This document shows positions 28,378 through 37,554 of a stretch of 64,000 bases of DNA, one piece after another. This stretch comes from an uncultured Pirellulales bacterium (GTDB lineage: Bacteria; Planctomycetota; Planctomycetia; Pirellulales; Thermoguttaceae), in assembly GCA_938015445.1 (NCBI GenBank), contig CALLPE010000026.1:41213-105212 (forward strand), written 5' to 3'. Below the pieces are notes generated by a model that had not been told where the DNA came from, did no database searches, and saw nothing but the letters and a program-made list of their open reading frames with translations. The stretch's first letter is position 1; each line of letters opens with the position of its first letter. The position numbers and the translations under genes are program-made.

Positions 28378-28920
28378 ATGGTGCGACCACAACGATGTCG
28401 GCGGGTATCCTGGCAAGGCGGCTGCCGGCGATTCATCCCTGTCGAAGGCTCAGCGGCCGGCCGTCAGCCGGTGACATTGACGCTCGACGAACTAGAAGCG
28501 ATCCGTCTGGCCGACCTGCTGGGACTGTATCAGGAACAGGCCGCACAGCGGATGGGCGTTTCGCGCCAGACGTTCGGCCGGATCGTCGAATCGGCCCGAC
28601 GCAAGGTCGCCCAAGCGCTGACCGAAGGTCTGCCATTACAAGTCTTAGGAGGCGTTGTCACTATGGCTCAGATGCGAGTTTTCCAGTGTTCAGATTGCGG
28701 GCACTCATGGGAAGTGCCTTTCGGAACCGGCCGACCGGCGGAGTGTCCACAGTGTCACAGCCGGAGCTTTCACCGCCTCGGCGATGAGACCGTGGGGCCG
28801 GAAGTAGGGGAAAGGGTCGGCCCGCCCGCCGGGCATGGACCGGGACGCGGCAGAGGCGGTTGCCGACGCCGTCGCGGTCCCGGATGTCGCCCCGCACGAG
28901 GCGTCCCGTCAAATCGGTGA
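28378..28920 (+). CDS. DUF134 helix-turn-helix regulator with zinc ribbon
   Basis: 180 residues from ATG 28378 (AGAGG eight bases upstream). Residues 1-85 are a DUF134 domain, a sigma-70-region-4-like helix-turn-helix: LTLDELEAIRLADLLGLYQE, then AAQRMGVSRQTFGRIVESAR. Residues 98-134 form a zinc ribbon with CSDC (104/107) and CPQC (123/126). The C-terminus is Gly/Arg-rich with extra Cys. In other bacteria and archaea DUF134 proteins sit beside NifX/Mrp-type iron-sulfur or metal-cofactor genes. A decayed NifX-like stretch may follow here. The palindrome at 28338-28357 is a plausible binding site. Confidence 0.88.
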   Translation: MVRPQRCRRVSWQGGCRRFIPVEGSAAGRQPVTLTLDELEAIRLADLLGLYQEQAAQRMGVSRQTFGRIVESARRKVAQALTEGLPLQVLGGVVTMAQMRVFQCSDCGHSWEVPFGTGRPAECPQCHSRSFHRLGDETVGPEVGERVGPPAGHGPGRGRGGCRRRRGPGCRPARGVPSNR

Positions 28921-29165
28921 CAAGCGAGAACGACAAATGGCACTGTTCGATCCCGATTTCTGCCAGACGCGCTGCCTCATCTGCACCGCTGCCCGAAAAG
29001 GCAATCGCCTCGCCCAACTGCTTCAGCGAGTCGAATTGCTGCTGACTTTCGGCGGTTGCCCTTGGGGACGTGCCCGACAAGCCAAGTACGGCGTTCGCCC
29101 GGACCAACCACTGCCCGGCAACTCGTTGCACGGCGCTTCGTCCGATAAACCATCGGCCAGCTAGA
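28897..29165 (+). pseudogene. Possible NifX-like remnant; rest of 28921-29496 gene-free
   Basis: Speculative. One frame reads VKSVTSENDKWHCSI, close to the usual NifX-family start (MKxAVTSEN). After a frame change it reads DPDFCQTRCLI, like the DPxFGRxxxFI motif. Later it reads FGGCPWGRARQAKYGVRP, like the GGxGxRAxxxLxxxGI ending. The order is right but spacing is shortened and no single frame spans it. A minus-strand frame (28661-29218) also crosses the region. Up to 29496 nothing else is recognisable. Confidence 0.22.
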
Positions 29166-29496
29166 CAATTTCGCCGAATAGCCGACGCCCTGGCCACAGT
29201 GAATCGCCTGAATTGCACGGGCGATGCAGTTGCAGCACTTTCGCATTCATGCGGAGTTATTTTGCGCCGGAGTGGCTAAGGTGGCCCGTGAGCCTGTGAT
29301 ACAATGTCCGTAGCGGCTTACGAAGACCTGAGACATCATCCGGGCTGCTCGTGCTGTGGCAGAGTGTACGCCGCCCGCGCCATGCTGATGCCGCCATTAT
29401 GGTCTGAAAATGCCCCAGCGTCTTGTGTGGCATCGGGGTTCTGCCGACCGGCGAAAAACATGAGCAACCAACCTCCAAGCAAGAAAGGGCACTGCC

Positions 29497-30276
29497 GTGC
29501 AATTGCGACTGCGCGGGCTAGTTTCGTTGCTTCTGCTGGCGGCTTTTGTGGTTCTGACTTGTTCGGGCGTGGTATTGTACTTCACCCCGCAAGGCCGCGT
29601 GGCGAACTGGACCGGCTGGACTTTGCTCGGCTTGACCAAGCAAACTTGGCAGGCCGTCCATACCGGCATAGCCGTGCTGTTCTTGATCGGCGCGCTGTTG
29701 CACCTGTGGCTGAACTGGACAGCGTTGTGGTGCTACATCAAACAGCGCGGACGGCTAGCGATCAATATGAAATGGGAATTGCTGGCGGCGCTGCTGTTGA
29801 CGGCCGCCACAGTGCTGGCCGCAGTGTACAATGTCCCGCCGGTCAGTACGCTGATGGACTGGAACAACCGTATTAAGGCTTACTGGGCGCGCACCGCCGC
29901 CGATCTGCCTGCGCCGATAGGCCATGCCGAAGAATTTACATTGCGCGATGTGGCCACCGGCCTAGGCGTAGCGATCGACGAGCTGACGCAAAAACTGGCC
30001 CAATCGGGGATCGAAGCCCACGATCCGCATCAAACACTCGGCCAGTTGGCACAGCAACACGGCATCTCTCCGCGCGAACTGTACGGGAAAATAACAGAAT
30101 TGTTCCCTGATGCCCAGTGGACCGGCCGCGGCGGCGGTTTGGGTAAAGGCGCGGGGCTGGGTAAGGGCACGGGCGCTGGGAAGGCCGGTGCAGATTCTGA
30201 CCAGCATCGTCCTGGACAAAGCGGCCAGAGCCGAGGCCTTCGCAAAGGACCGGGCGGGGGAGCCGGAAAACAATAG
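29497..30276 (+). CDS. DUF4405-type membrane protein
   Basis: 259 residues from GTG 29497. Three membrane segments lie near residues 8-30, 50-78 and 92-112. His55 (WQAVHTG) and His69 (ALLHLWLNW) sit in the second one, as in the cytochrome-b-like DUF4405 family, so haem binding is possible. The remainder is cytoplasmic or periplasmic: FTLRDVATGLGVAIDELTQKL looks like a small helical domain, followed by a Gly/Lys-rich tail. It shares strand and neighbourhood with the DUF134 regulator, 576 bp downstream, suggesting a common redox or metal theme. Function is unknown. Confidence 0.72.
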   Translation: MQLRLRGLVSLLLLAAFVVLTCSGVVLYFTPQGRVANWTGWTLLGLTKQTWQAVHTGIAVLFLIGALLHLWLNWTALWCYIKQRGRLAINMKWELLAALLLTAATVLAAVYNVPPVSTLMDWNNRIKAYWARTAADLPAPIGHAEEFTLRDVATGLGVAIDELTQKLAQSGIEAHDPHQTLGQLAQQHGISPRELYGKITELFPDAQWTGRGGGLGKGAGLGKGTGAGKAGADSDQHRPGQSGQSRGLRKGPGGGAGKQ

Positions 30277-30305
30277 CCGTCCTCAGGCCAACTAACGACC
30301 GACAC

Positions 30306-31589
30306 TTACGCAATCAGCCCGTCCAGGGGCTTGTATCCCCGGCCGAGCACAACTGTAGGATCAAGGCCCAGCCAGTCCCGCAGCACGGCGGCGTATACCT
30401 GGCGGAAGTCGGTGTGGTGTTTCAATCCGCCGTTTTCCGTTTCCAGCAGATTGGGATGTTCGCCCACAAGCCCACCGCGCACCCGGCCGCCGGCCAATAT
30501 CATGCAGGCCGCCGAGCCGTGGTCGGTGCCGCGGCGTCCGTTCTCCTGGATTGTCCGCCCGAACTCCGAGTAGCTCATCAGCAGCACTCGGTCCAGCAAG
30601 CCATCACGTTGCAAATCGGCCAGGAACGCGGCCACCGATTCAGCCAATTGTTCCAGCAGGGCGGCGTGGTTGTCGCGCTGGACGGCATGGTTGTCGAATC
30701 CGCCCGGCTCCTCCCCGCCAAGCTCCACACAGTAGATGCGCACACCAAGTTCGGCCCGAATCAACTGCGCGACGGTGCGCAAATGCATGGCCAGCTCGAT
30801 GGGCGGATAGCCCTGCGGCGGCTTCGGCGCGTCAAGCGCTGTTTGCACTTTCCGCAATTGATCGCACGCCGCTGCGGTCACCCGGGCCACATGTTCGACC
30901 AGCTGGCCGTCGGCGCCATGGGAAGCTGAGACCGACTGTTCCAGTAGCTGGATGTACGCGGCGTAAGACAATCCTGCCGGCGGGCGAAGCTCCAAGTCTT
31001 TGGCTTCGCGGATCGACGGCACGATTGTCCGCGCTGCATTGAGTGTAAATGGCTGCCGGATCGTGCCCACAAACAGCGCCGGCACTGCCTCGGGCGACAC
31101 GGCCGAGAGCACGTCGGCGGCCCGACCCAACCAGCCGGTGGCCAGATGCGATGGTTTCCCATCGGCGGTTTGCCAAACGCGCATCGACTCGAAATGCCCT
31201 TGGCTAGGATTGGGATAACCGACCCCTTGAACGATGCTCAAGCGGCCTTGTTCAAAGTGCCGGGCAAGCGACTTCAGCCGGGGGTGGAATCCCAGATAGT
31301 CGGTGATCCGCAGCACCTGTCGGGCGTCCAGCCGCAGTGTGGGGCGCGAACGGGCGTACACGTCGTCGGCGTAGGGCACCACCGTATTCAATCCGTCGTT
31401 GCCGCCGGCAAGCTGGATCACCACAACGATGTTCCCTTGCTTGTCCGAGCGAGTCGACCGTCGCAACGCTTCCGCCGCAAGCGCCGGGCGGTTCGACAGC
31501 CAGGCCGACTGCGTGCCGATGCCCAGCAGTGCCACGCCGCCGACGGACGTTTTCAGCCACTTGCGCCGTGTGAGCCGAACCATCGCCAA
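30306..31589 (-). CDS. DUF1501 family protein with Tat signal
   Basis: 427 residues. A twin-arginine signal (LTRRKWLKTSVGG, Arg8-Arg9) precedes the DUF1501 domain: VVVIQLAGGNDGLNTVVPY, YPNPSQGHFESMRVWQTA, and the C-terminal MSYSEFGRTIQENGRRGTDH with GSAACMILAGGRVRGG. The family belongs to the alkaline-phosphatase-like superfamily, is exported folded, and is very abundant in planctomycetes. Its activity has not been settled. DUF1800 lies immediately upstream in the same direction, the usual pairing. Confidence 0.93.
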   Translation of the reverse strand: MAMVRLTRRKWLKTSVGGVALLGIGTQSAWLSNRPALAAEALRRSTRSDKQGNIVVVIQLAGGNDGLNTVVPYADDVYARSRPTLRLDARQVLRITDYLGFHPRLKSLARHFEQGRLSIVQGVGYPNPSQGHFESMRVWQTADGKPSHLATGWLGRAADVLSAVSPEAVPALFVGTIRQPFTLNAARTIVPSIREAKDLELRPPAGLSYAAYIQLLEQSVSASHGADGQLVEHVARVTAAACDQLRKVQTALDAPKPPQGYPPIELAMHLRTVAQLIRAELGVRIYCVELGGEEPGGFDNHAVQRDNHAALLEQLAESVAAFLADLQRDGLLDRVLLMSYSEFGRTIQENGRRGTDHGSAACMILAGGRVRGGLVGEHPNLLETENGGLKHHTDFRQVYAAVLRDWLGLDPTVVLGRGYKPLDGLIA

Positions 31590-31655
31590 GCTCTCCGATA
31601 TGTGCGCCTACAGCCGCGACACGCCACACAGTCGCCTCGGCGCTGACATCTCAGT

Positions 31656-31749
31656 GCGACTGATACCCCTCAGCCGCGATTGATACCCCACAGCCCGAGT
31701 GATCACCCTTTGCTCCACTTGATGCCGGTCAGCCCAACTGATACTCCGG
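31656..31749. repeat. About five 20-bp tandem units between DUF1800 and DUF1501
   Basis: Units start at 31656, 31676, 31696, 31716 and 31735. The best pair read GCGA(C/T)TGATACCCC(T/A)CAGCC. The last units are more decayed and extend into the 3' end of the DUF1800 gene, including its stop codon at 31729-31731. Confidence 0.75.
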
Positions 31750-33123
31750 AAGCATGGCAATGTGCTGCACCAGCCGCCGCGCCGATTGAGCCAGTGCTGG
31801 GCCACTCGACGGTGCAGGTTCTGTCAGTAGCCGGCGGCGAGCCTCCGGCGGCAAGTCGTCATCTAGCAGCAAGGCAGTTAGGAAGCGCGGCAGTCGCTCC
31901 GGCAAGCCGTGCCCATGCTTTGTCGCCACTGCCAGCGGATCGACTTTTCCGCCGTATACTCCCTTGACGGCCAACAGGGCAGCGACCAGGTTGTTTCGGC
32001 CTATAACTGTCACTGGGGTGATCCACGCTTTACCGCCCGCCCAGCCGTCTGCCGTCGGAGGCCCAAACAGTTTCTGCCCCAACTGGGCCAACTGCTCGAC
32101 CAGTGGCGCGGTGGGAATAACAGCCTCCAGCGCGCGGACCAATCCGACGACGAACTCCACCGGGCTTTTTACCCTCCGCCGATAAGCCGCCGCACTATAG
32201 AACACGTTCGATCGCAGGATCTTACTTAACACGTCGCTGAGCTGGCCCCGCTGGGACAGCGTGTCGGCCAGCGGCTGGAGCAGCTCGGGGCTGGGCTGCT
32301 GGTCTTCGCACACCAACCAGCGGAATAGTTTGCCCACCACGAATCGGGCAGCGCGCGGATGCTGGGATATTATGCGGCAGAAGTCTTCGGCCTGCCACGG
32401 CCCGGTGTGTCCCAGAATGGTTTTTTGTCCGGCGTCGTGTTCCCGCTCGATAAACCGGAATTGATTTCCCAGTACGTAGCTGCCGGTAAGCGATCGGGCG
32501 GCAGCTTGCAGGTCGTCGGCTGTGTAGCCGTCCGGGCCGACGGTAGCGTTGAGCAACTGCCGAGCGAGATTCGCATTAGGCAGCGCCTTTCGATTTGCTT
32601 TGGCGTCCAGCGCTATGAGCATCGCCGGGTCGGTTGCCAGCGTTTCGACCAGTTTCGCAAAACGTCCCAGGGCATGTTCGCGCAACAGTTGCAGGTGCTG
32701 CTGAACCAGACGTGGCTCGGGTACCGACGCCGCCTGGAGCGCGAAATGCTCATGCCACAGCAGGGTCATCTTCTCCAAAAGCGGATGCGGCGAGAGAATC
32801 ATCCGCCGCAGCCACCAGGCGGACAGCTCATCGACCGAGCGCGCTGGTGCGGAGCACTCGGCACTGAAGGAGCGTTCGAACTGGGCAGCCTCTGCGCCGG
32901 GACTGAGCAGGCGATCGACGGTGCGCTGTGGTCCGTCGGCGAGGGCCTGCTGCAACTGCCGCCAGTTACCCGAAAACCCCGCCCGACGCCACACATGCCC
33001 CGCCAGCGCCAGATTCCACGGCCTGTCAGGGCTCGGCACATATGGTGCCCAGGCCCACGCTGGGTCGATGACCGACAGATCAGCACCAGAGTCTTGTGCA
33101 ACCCGCGACATTCGAGCATCCAC
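31729..33123 (-). CDS. DUF1800 family protein
   Basis: 464 residues. Family landmarks are HVWRRAGFSG near residue 43, MTLLWHEHFALQ, the ANLARQLLN/GYTADDLQAAARSLTG block, and FVVGKLFRWLVCEDQ. No clear signal peptide is visible at the chosen start, unlike DUF1501. The two families nearly always occur together in planctomycetes and are predicted to act as one exported or periplasmic unit of unknown function. The gene lies upstream of DUF1501 with a 140-bp gap filled by a repeat array. Confidence 0.9.
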   Translation of the reverse strand: MDARMSRVAQDSGADLSVIDPAWAWAPYVPSPDRPWNLALAGHVWRRAGFSGNWRQLQQALADGPQRTVDRLLSPGAEAAQFERSFSAECSAPARSVDELSAWWLRRMILSPHPLLEKMTLLWHEHFALQAASVPEPRLVQQHLQLLREHALGRFAKLVETLATDPAMLIALDAKANRKALPNANLARQLLNATVGPDGYTADDLQAAARSLTGSYVLGNQFRFIEREHDAGQKTILGHTGPWQAEDFCRIISQHPRAARFVVGKLFRWLVCEDQQPSPELLQPLADTLSQRGQLSDVLSKILRSNVFYSAAAYRRRVKSPVEFVVGLVRALEAVIPTAPLVEQLAQLGQKLFGPPTADGWAGGKAWITPVTVIGRNNLVAALLAVKGVYGGKVDPLAVATKHGHGLPERLPRFLTALLLDDDLPPEARRRLLTEPAPSSGPALAQSARRLVQHIAMLPEYQLG

Positions 33124-33245
33124 CTGACTCGAGAACTGTAGCCCCGCTGCGGCGCGAACAGGCAGACGCCTTCAGCGGGCCATCTGAAAGGTACTTCGCT
33201 GGCCAGACCAAACAATTGGGAGCATTGTTGGCATCCTGGCGGCGA

Positions 33246-34325
33246 TCAGTCGCTCTTACTGGCTTGGGGCCGTTGGCAGCCGAATCGGCTAAGGGCCAGT
33301 TTGCTGGCGATGCGCAACGCCTCGACTAGGCTGGTGATGTCGGCTTGGCGCTGCCAGGCGATGTCGAAAGCGGTACCGTGAGCCACGCTGGTGCGGATGA
33401 TCGGCAGCCCCAGTGTGATGTTCACCGCCCGGTGCATCCCCAACAATTTCAAGGCAATGTGCCCTTGATCGTGGTACATGGCCACCACGGCGTCGAAATA
33501 TCCGCTGCGTGCCCGGTGCATGAGGGAATCGGTAGGCAGGGGGCCTTCGATGTCCATGCCTTCGGCTTGGGCGCGCAGCACAGCGGGCCGGATGACGCGC
33601 GCTTCTTCGTCGCCGAACAGACCGCCTTCGCCCGCATGGGGATTCAGCGCGCAGACGCCGATGCGCGGCCGTCGGCCGGCCAGTCGGGTCATGAAGCCGT
33701 CGGCCAGCCGTGCTTTGGCCAAGATGGCCTCTTCGCTAATCTGCCCGAAGATGTTTCGCATCGCGGTATGCAGCGTGACATGCACCACTGCCAGCCCATC
33801 GCGCGCCGGCAGATCATCGGCCGGCCCAAGATATAGCATCATGGCGAAATCGCTTACGCCGCACAGTTCGGCCAGCAGCTCGGTGTGACCGGGGTGCTTG
33901 TGGCCCGCTCGATGCAAAGCCTCCTTGTGCAACGGTGCAGTAGCAACGGCATCTACTTGCCCGGCCAAAGCAAGTTGCGCCGCCCTGACTACGGCTTGAT
34001 AGGCGGCATGACCGGCACGGGCGTCGACCATACCGGGCCGCACCCCAAGCACTTCGTCCGAACAACAAGCGATGCAGGGAATCAGCTCCGGCGAAGGCTC
34101 GAGCTGGTGTGGCGACTGCACTTCCACCACGCGAACGTCGGTCTGCCATAGCGCCACTGCGCGACGGAGTATTTCCGGGTGACCTACTACCACGGGCCGG
34201 CACCAGTCGTGGATCACCGTCTCGTTCCACGCACCGACGATGATCTCCGGCCCCACGCCCGCCGGGTCGCCCAAAGTCACGGCCACCCAGGGACGTTCCT
34301 CGTTTACACTTTTTTTTCGAGCCAT
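33246..34325 (-). CDS. pdxA: 4-hydroxythreonine-4-phosphate dehydrogenase
   Basis: Makes 2-amino-3-oxo-4-phosphooxybutanoate, which PdxJ uses to form pyridoxine phosphate. From ATG 34325 the protein is 359 residues, close to the usual 330. VTLGDPAGVGPEI is the family start. HKEALHRAGHKHPGHTELL carries metal-ligand histidines, with ALNPHAGEGGLFGDEE and YHDQGHIALK further on. An open extension to 34484 is Lys/Arg/Gly-rich, derives from low-complexity repeat DNA, and is not likely translated. Codons 3-6 contain a run of eight A. Confidence 0.94.
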   Translation of the reverse strand: MARKKSVNEERPWVAVTLGDPAGVGPEIIVGAWNETVIHDWCRPVVVGHPEILRRAVALWQTDVRVVEVQSPHQLEPSPELIPCIACCSDEVLGVRPGMVDARAGHAAYQAVVRAAQLALAGQVDAVATAPLHKEALHRAGHKHPGHTELLAELCGVSDFAMMLYLGPADDLPARDGLAVVHVTLHTAMRNIFGQISEEAILAKARLADGFMTRLAGRRPRIGVCALNPHAGEGGLFGDEEARVIRPAVLRAQAEGMDIEGPLPTDSLMHRARSGYFDAVVAMYHDQGHIALKLLGMHRAVNITLGLPIIRTSVAHGTAFDIAWQRQADITSLVEALRIASKLALSRFGCQRPQASKSD

Positions 34326-34484
34326 ACAGGTTTCGTCTGCTTTGCGGCCCTTTTCCTTCCGGCCGCCACTTTTCCGGCCGTCAGTTTTTCTGCCTATCTC
34401 TTCCGATTGTTTCCTTTCGGACAATACCGCTTTCCGCCAATACAGCATTCCAGTGGCAAATCCGACAGTCCCGCTTCCCGACAA

Positions 34485-34564
34485 TACAGCATTTCAGTGC
34501 TAGAGCACTCCAGTGACAAACCATTCCAGCGGTACAGCATTTCAGCGGTAAAGCATTTTCGCGG
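34485..34564. repeat. Five tandem 16-bp units
   Basis: Units of the form TACAGCATTTCAGCGG start at 34485, 34501, 34517, 34533 and 34549, with a further partial unit after 34564. Decayed, longer-period relatives (ACAATACAGCATTCCAG) lie just before, at about 34430-34460. Confidence 0.85.
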
Positions 34565-34854
34565 TACAGCACATTGTAATGCCAGCAAGGCGACTTGCCA
34601 TCGGCGGCCGGCAGTAGGGTGGAGGAAAGTTGGCCCCACCTTTGCTACGCAACTCCTACCCCTTTGTCTCCCCCGCCGTCTTCCGCCTGCAACGCAACCG
34701 GCTCGCAGCAGGCCGACCGCCGTCGTAGTAGCAGAACAGACGCCCGCGGACAATTCTAAAGATCAACTTCGGTTTTGGGCCACGGGAAACCCGGCTGCTA
34801 GACCCTTCTTGTTACTTTGGGCGGCCATTACAATGGCTACTGTGGGTCACCGCA

Positions 34855-34912
34855 GCGGATTGGTGATCCGCCTGCGCTGGAACTTTAAGTGTGTGCCGTG
34901 AAAGTTCCAGCG
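34855..34912 (+). promoter_or_regulatory. Two consecutive hairpins upstream of the PIN-TRAM gene
   Basis: GCGGAT at 34855-34860 pairs with ATCCGC at 34866-34871. CGCTGGAACTTT at 34875-34886 pairs perfectly with AAAGTTCCAGCG at 34901-34912. A weaker pair, GCTGGAAC with GTTCCGGC, follows before the gene. No T-run follows, so a Rho-independent terminator is unlikely; a structured 5' leader or small RNA is possible. Confidence 0.5.
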
Positions 34913-35017
34913 AAAGCGTCGCTACCAAGATAGGACTGCTGGCTGGAACCGCAAGCGTGCGAGGACGAAGTTCCGGCCGCTCACTGCCTTTGCTTCGCTG
35001 GACCAACGATACTGCCC

Positions 35018-36055
35018 ATGGCCTTGCTCATCCTCAGATGCGTGTTCTTGATGGTGGCAGCCGGGCTGGCGCTGACGCTGATCAAATCTGGAATAGTGCC
35101 CGAACACTCCACCTGGATGGCCTGGGGAACATTCGGCGGCACCATGGCCTTGGCGCTGGGCATCATCGCCTTGGACATGGCGGTGCGCCGCAAACGGTTG
35201 GATGTGATCACTGCCGTATATTTCGGCCTACTGGTCGGGCTGCTGATGACCTTCATACTAGGGCTGGCGCTGACGCCGTTGCAACTTAGCGATAAACAAC
35301 GCCAGACCGTACAACTGGTGTCGGGCCTGATACTGTGTTACCTGTGCATCAGCCTGCTGCTGCAAACAAAGGACGACTTCCGTTTCATCATCCCTTACGT
35401 CGAGTTCGTCAAGGAACTCCGAGGCAGCCGGCCTTGGATACTCGATACCAGCGCAGTCATCGACGGAAGAATAGCCGACGTGCTGGAAACAGGCATTCTA
35501 GACGCCCAATTGATCATGCCCAAGTTCGTAATCACCGAGTTGCAAACCATCGCCGACAGCGGCGATCGGCTGCGGCGCAGCCGCGGCCGGCGCGGTCTGG
35601 ACATCCTCAACCGCCTGCGCGGAAACGCGAAAATCCAGCTCGCCATCTTCGACCGCGATTTGCCGGAGTTTGCTGGCCAGCCCGTGGACTTGAAGCTGGT
35701 GGCACTGGCCAAGCATGTGGGCGGGAAGCTCATCACCAACGATTACAATCTCAATAAGATCGCCCAGTTGCACGGTGTGGAAGTCATAAATCTGAACGAT
35801 TTGGCCAACGCCCTGAAGCCGGTTTTTGTCCCCGGCGAACAAATCCTGGTAAAAATCATCAAACCCGGCGAAGCCCCTGGTCAGGGTGTCGGCTATTTGG
35901 AAGACGGCACGATGGTGGTGGTAGAGTCGGGCAGAGATCAGCTCAACAAGCTGGTCAACGTAGCAGTCACCAGCGTGCTCCAGACCAGCGCCGGCAGGAT
36001 GGTCTTCGGACGGTTCGAGTCGGTCAAGGAATCAGATAAAGTCGCCGAGGAGTAG
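35018..36055 (+). CDS. Membrane-anchored PIN-TRAM domain protein (YacL family)
   Basis: 345 residues. About four N-terminal membrane segments (residues 3-115) are followed by a PIN nuclease-like domain from 143: ILDTSAVIDGRIADV with the first acidic residues, then ITELQTIADSGD, and ITNDYNLNKIAQLHGV with the later acidic residues. A TRAM domain closes the protein (PGEQILVKIIKPG to GRMVFGR). Members resemble PilT-type N-terminus ATPases and YacL, and probably bind or cleave RNA at the membrane. The long upstream leader with hairpins may control it. Confidence 0.9.
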   Translation: MALLILRCVFLMVAAGLALTLIKSGIVPEHSTWMAWGTFGGTMALALGIIALDMAVRRKRLDVITAVYFGLLVGLLMTFILGLALTPLQLSDKQRQTVQLVSGLILCYLCISLLLQTKDDFRFIIPYVEFVKELRGSRPWILDTSAVIDGRIADVLETGILDAQLIMPKFVITELQTIADSGDRLRRSRGRRGLDILNRLRGNAKIQLAIFDRDLPEFAGQPVDLKLVALAKHVGGKLITNDYNLNKIAQLHGVEVINLNDLANALKPVFVPGEQILVKIIKPGEAPGQGVGYLEDGTMVVVESGRDQLNKLVNVAVTSVLQTSAGRMVFGRFESVKESDKVAEE

Positions 36056-36147
36056 ATTGACACCGCACAGCGGCTTCGACTCGGCGCCCCACCGGCGCGC
36101 GACATGGGTCGATGCCTAGCTTTGGTTGCCGCTGGTCAGGTCGCCGG

Positions 36148-37554
36148 CTACCGGTGCGTCGTACCGGCATCCCTGGGTTGCGGCACAGCCGGGCGCCAGA
36201 AGCACACGGGACGGGCTTGTCCAGCGGAGCCGAGTATCTGCTCCACGTACATGTCCAGTAGCGCGCCGGCTTCCTGGGCCTCCAGCAAATGCGGCTCGTA
36301 ATGCAGCGTGATGCCCAAGCGGCCGGCGTAAGTGAACGCCGCAAAAGCCACACAGGTGTAAGGACGCAGCGGGGCGACTATGTCAAGCCCATCGAGCACC
36401 GCTCCGTCGATTGTCAGCTTTCCATCGGTTCGCGGCAGCGGCAGATTGTCGAGCAGTACGCCGAGGTTTGTCAGCACGCTAGTAGCAGAGCAACGATCGA
36501 CCGCAGCCAACCGCGCGATGCCGCCGGGCAGCGATTGCACCGCCCGCAGGCATAACACGAACGTCAGCTTCAATCCCGTCTGCTTGATGTGATCCATTTG
36601 CCGGTGGATACCCCACAGAAGTCGTTCTGTGTCGGTAAAGTCTTTTGGCCTGCGGTCCAGAAACACCATGCTGACGACGTTGGCCGCCGGCAGCCGATAG
36701 TCCTCTGGTTTACGGAGGTTTATGGGGATCGACACGCGCAACCGGTCGGCCGGGTGACACGGCGCATACAGGCTTTTCCAGCGTCCCAGGGCGACGAACA
36801 AGTCGCGGGCCAGGATGTCGTTGATGGTCACATTCTGCCGCCGGGCGCACGCCTTCAGAGCGGCGAACTGTTGGGGGGTAAACTCGCGCGAGAGCGCAGC
36901 CGGAAAACCCACCGGCGGTGGGTCTGTAGCGGGCCGTGGCTTATGGGGCAACAGGGGAACTGGCGTGTGGGCGAAGAAATCCCATGCCCCAAAAGGCGAC
37001 TGAATCTGCTGGTGCTGAATCTTCAAGTACTTCCAGGCTGTCAGCCCGAACTTGGCCCGGTGTCGCAAACGCTTCGGCTCCACCAGTGGTAGGCCGACAC
37101 TGCCGACCAGCGTGCCGGAGTTTATTGCGTAGCTCAGCAACAGGTCTTCCAAGAACCCGATCGCCCCCAGCCCGTCGCAACAGGCGTGGTGGAATTGCGC
37201 TATCAGCTCACAGGCACCTGCTGCCTCGATGACACTGAGCCGAAGGCCAGGCTCGCTGAAAAGATCGATCGGCAGCGCGTGTGGAAACCCGTTGGTAGAA
37301 AAGGCATTCAGCCATTGGACTCTCGGCGTTGGGCAGGCCGCCCCGACCCACTGATAACGATTCGGTCCGACGTTCCTGACGATAGCGTTCAACAGCGGAT
37401 GCCGCGGCAGTACCGCCCGCAATGCCGCGCTAAGCACTTCCCGTTCCAGCCGACCGGTGAACCGCAGCCGGATGAAGAAGTTCATAGGGTATGCCGGCCG
37501 GTCATCGACCAGCATTAACTGCTCGAAAGGGACCAACGGAAGCGGCAGGGTCAT
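36148..37554 (-). CDS. Condensation-domain / acyltransferase-like protein
   Basis: 468 residues from ATG 37554. HHACCDG near residues 120-127 matches the HHxxxDG catalytic motif of the condensation/chloramphenicol-acetyltransferase-like superfamily, which includes wax-ester and papA-type acyltransferases. RVSIPINLRKPEDYRLPAAN is the conserved second-half strand, similar to WS/DGAT proteins. It probably transfers an acyl chain to an alcohol or amine, using its histidine as base. No polyketide or peptide synthetase lies nearby, so it is likely a stand-alone lipid or glycolipid acyltransferase. The substrate is unknown. Confidence 0.75.
   Translation of the reverse strand: MTLPLPLVPFEQLMLVDDRPAYPMNFFIRLRFTGRLEREVLSAALRAVLPRHPLLNAIVRNVGPNRYQWVGAACPTPRVQWLNAFSTNGFPHALPIDLFSEPGLRLSVIEAAGACELIAQFHHACCDGLGAIGFLEDLLLSYAINSGTLVGSVGLPLVEPKRLRHRAKFGLTAWKYLKIQHQQIQSPFGAWDFFAHTPVPLLPHKPRPATDPPPVGFPAALSREFTPQQFAALKACARRQNVTINDILARDLFVALGRWKSLYAPCHPADRLRVSIPINLRKPEDYRLPAANVVSMVFLDRRPKDFTDTERLLWGIHRQMDHIKQTGLKLTFVLCLRAVQSLPGGIARLAAVDRCSATSVLTNLGVLLDNLPLPRTDGKLTIDGAVLDGLDIVAPLRPYTCVAFAAFTYAGRLGITLHYEPHLLEAQEAGALLDMYVEQILGSAGQARPVCFWRPAVPQPRDAGTTHR

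Larger units (their letters stand above)
34326..35017. other. Gene-free spacer between divergent pdxA and PIN-TRAM genes
   Basis: About 690 bp. It contains a 16-bp tandem array (34485-34564) and two strong hairpins near 34855-34912. Several open frames cross it, but they are artefacts of the repeats. Confidence 0.6.

Noticed and set aside
28661..29218. Minus-strand gene of 185 codons
   Set aside because: Half of it is antisense to DUF134 and is Arg/Pro-rich there. It has no ribosome site and no recognisable family, though its middle part has a plausible composition.
34326..34484. N-terminal extension of PdxA rich in Gly, Arg and Lys
   Set aside because: It translates low-complexity spacer DNA; the family start motif follows ATG 34325 closely.
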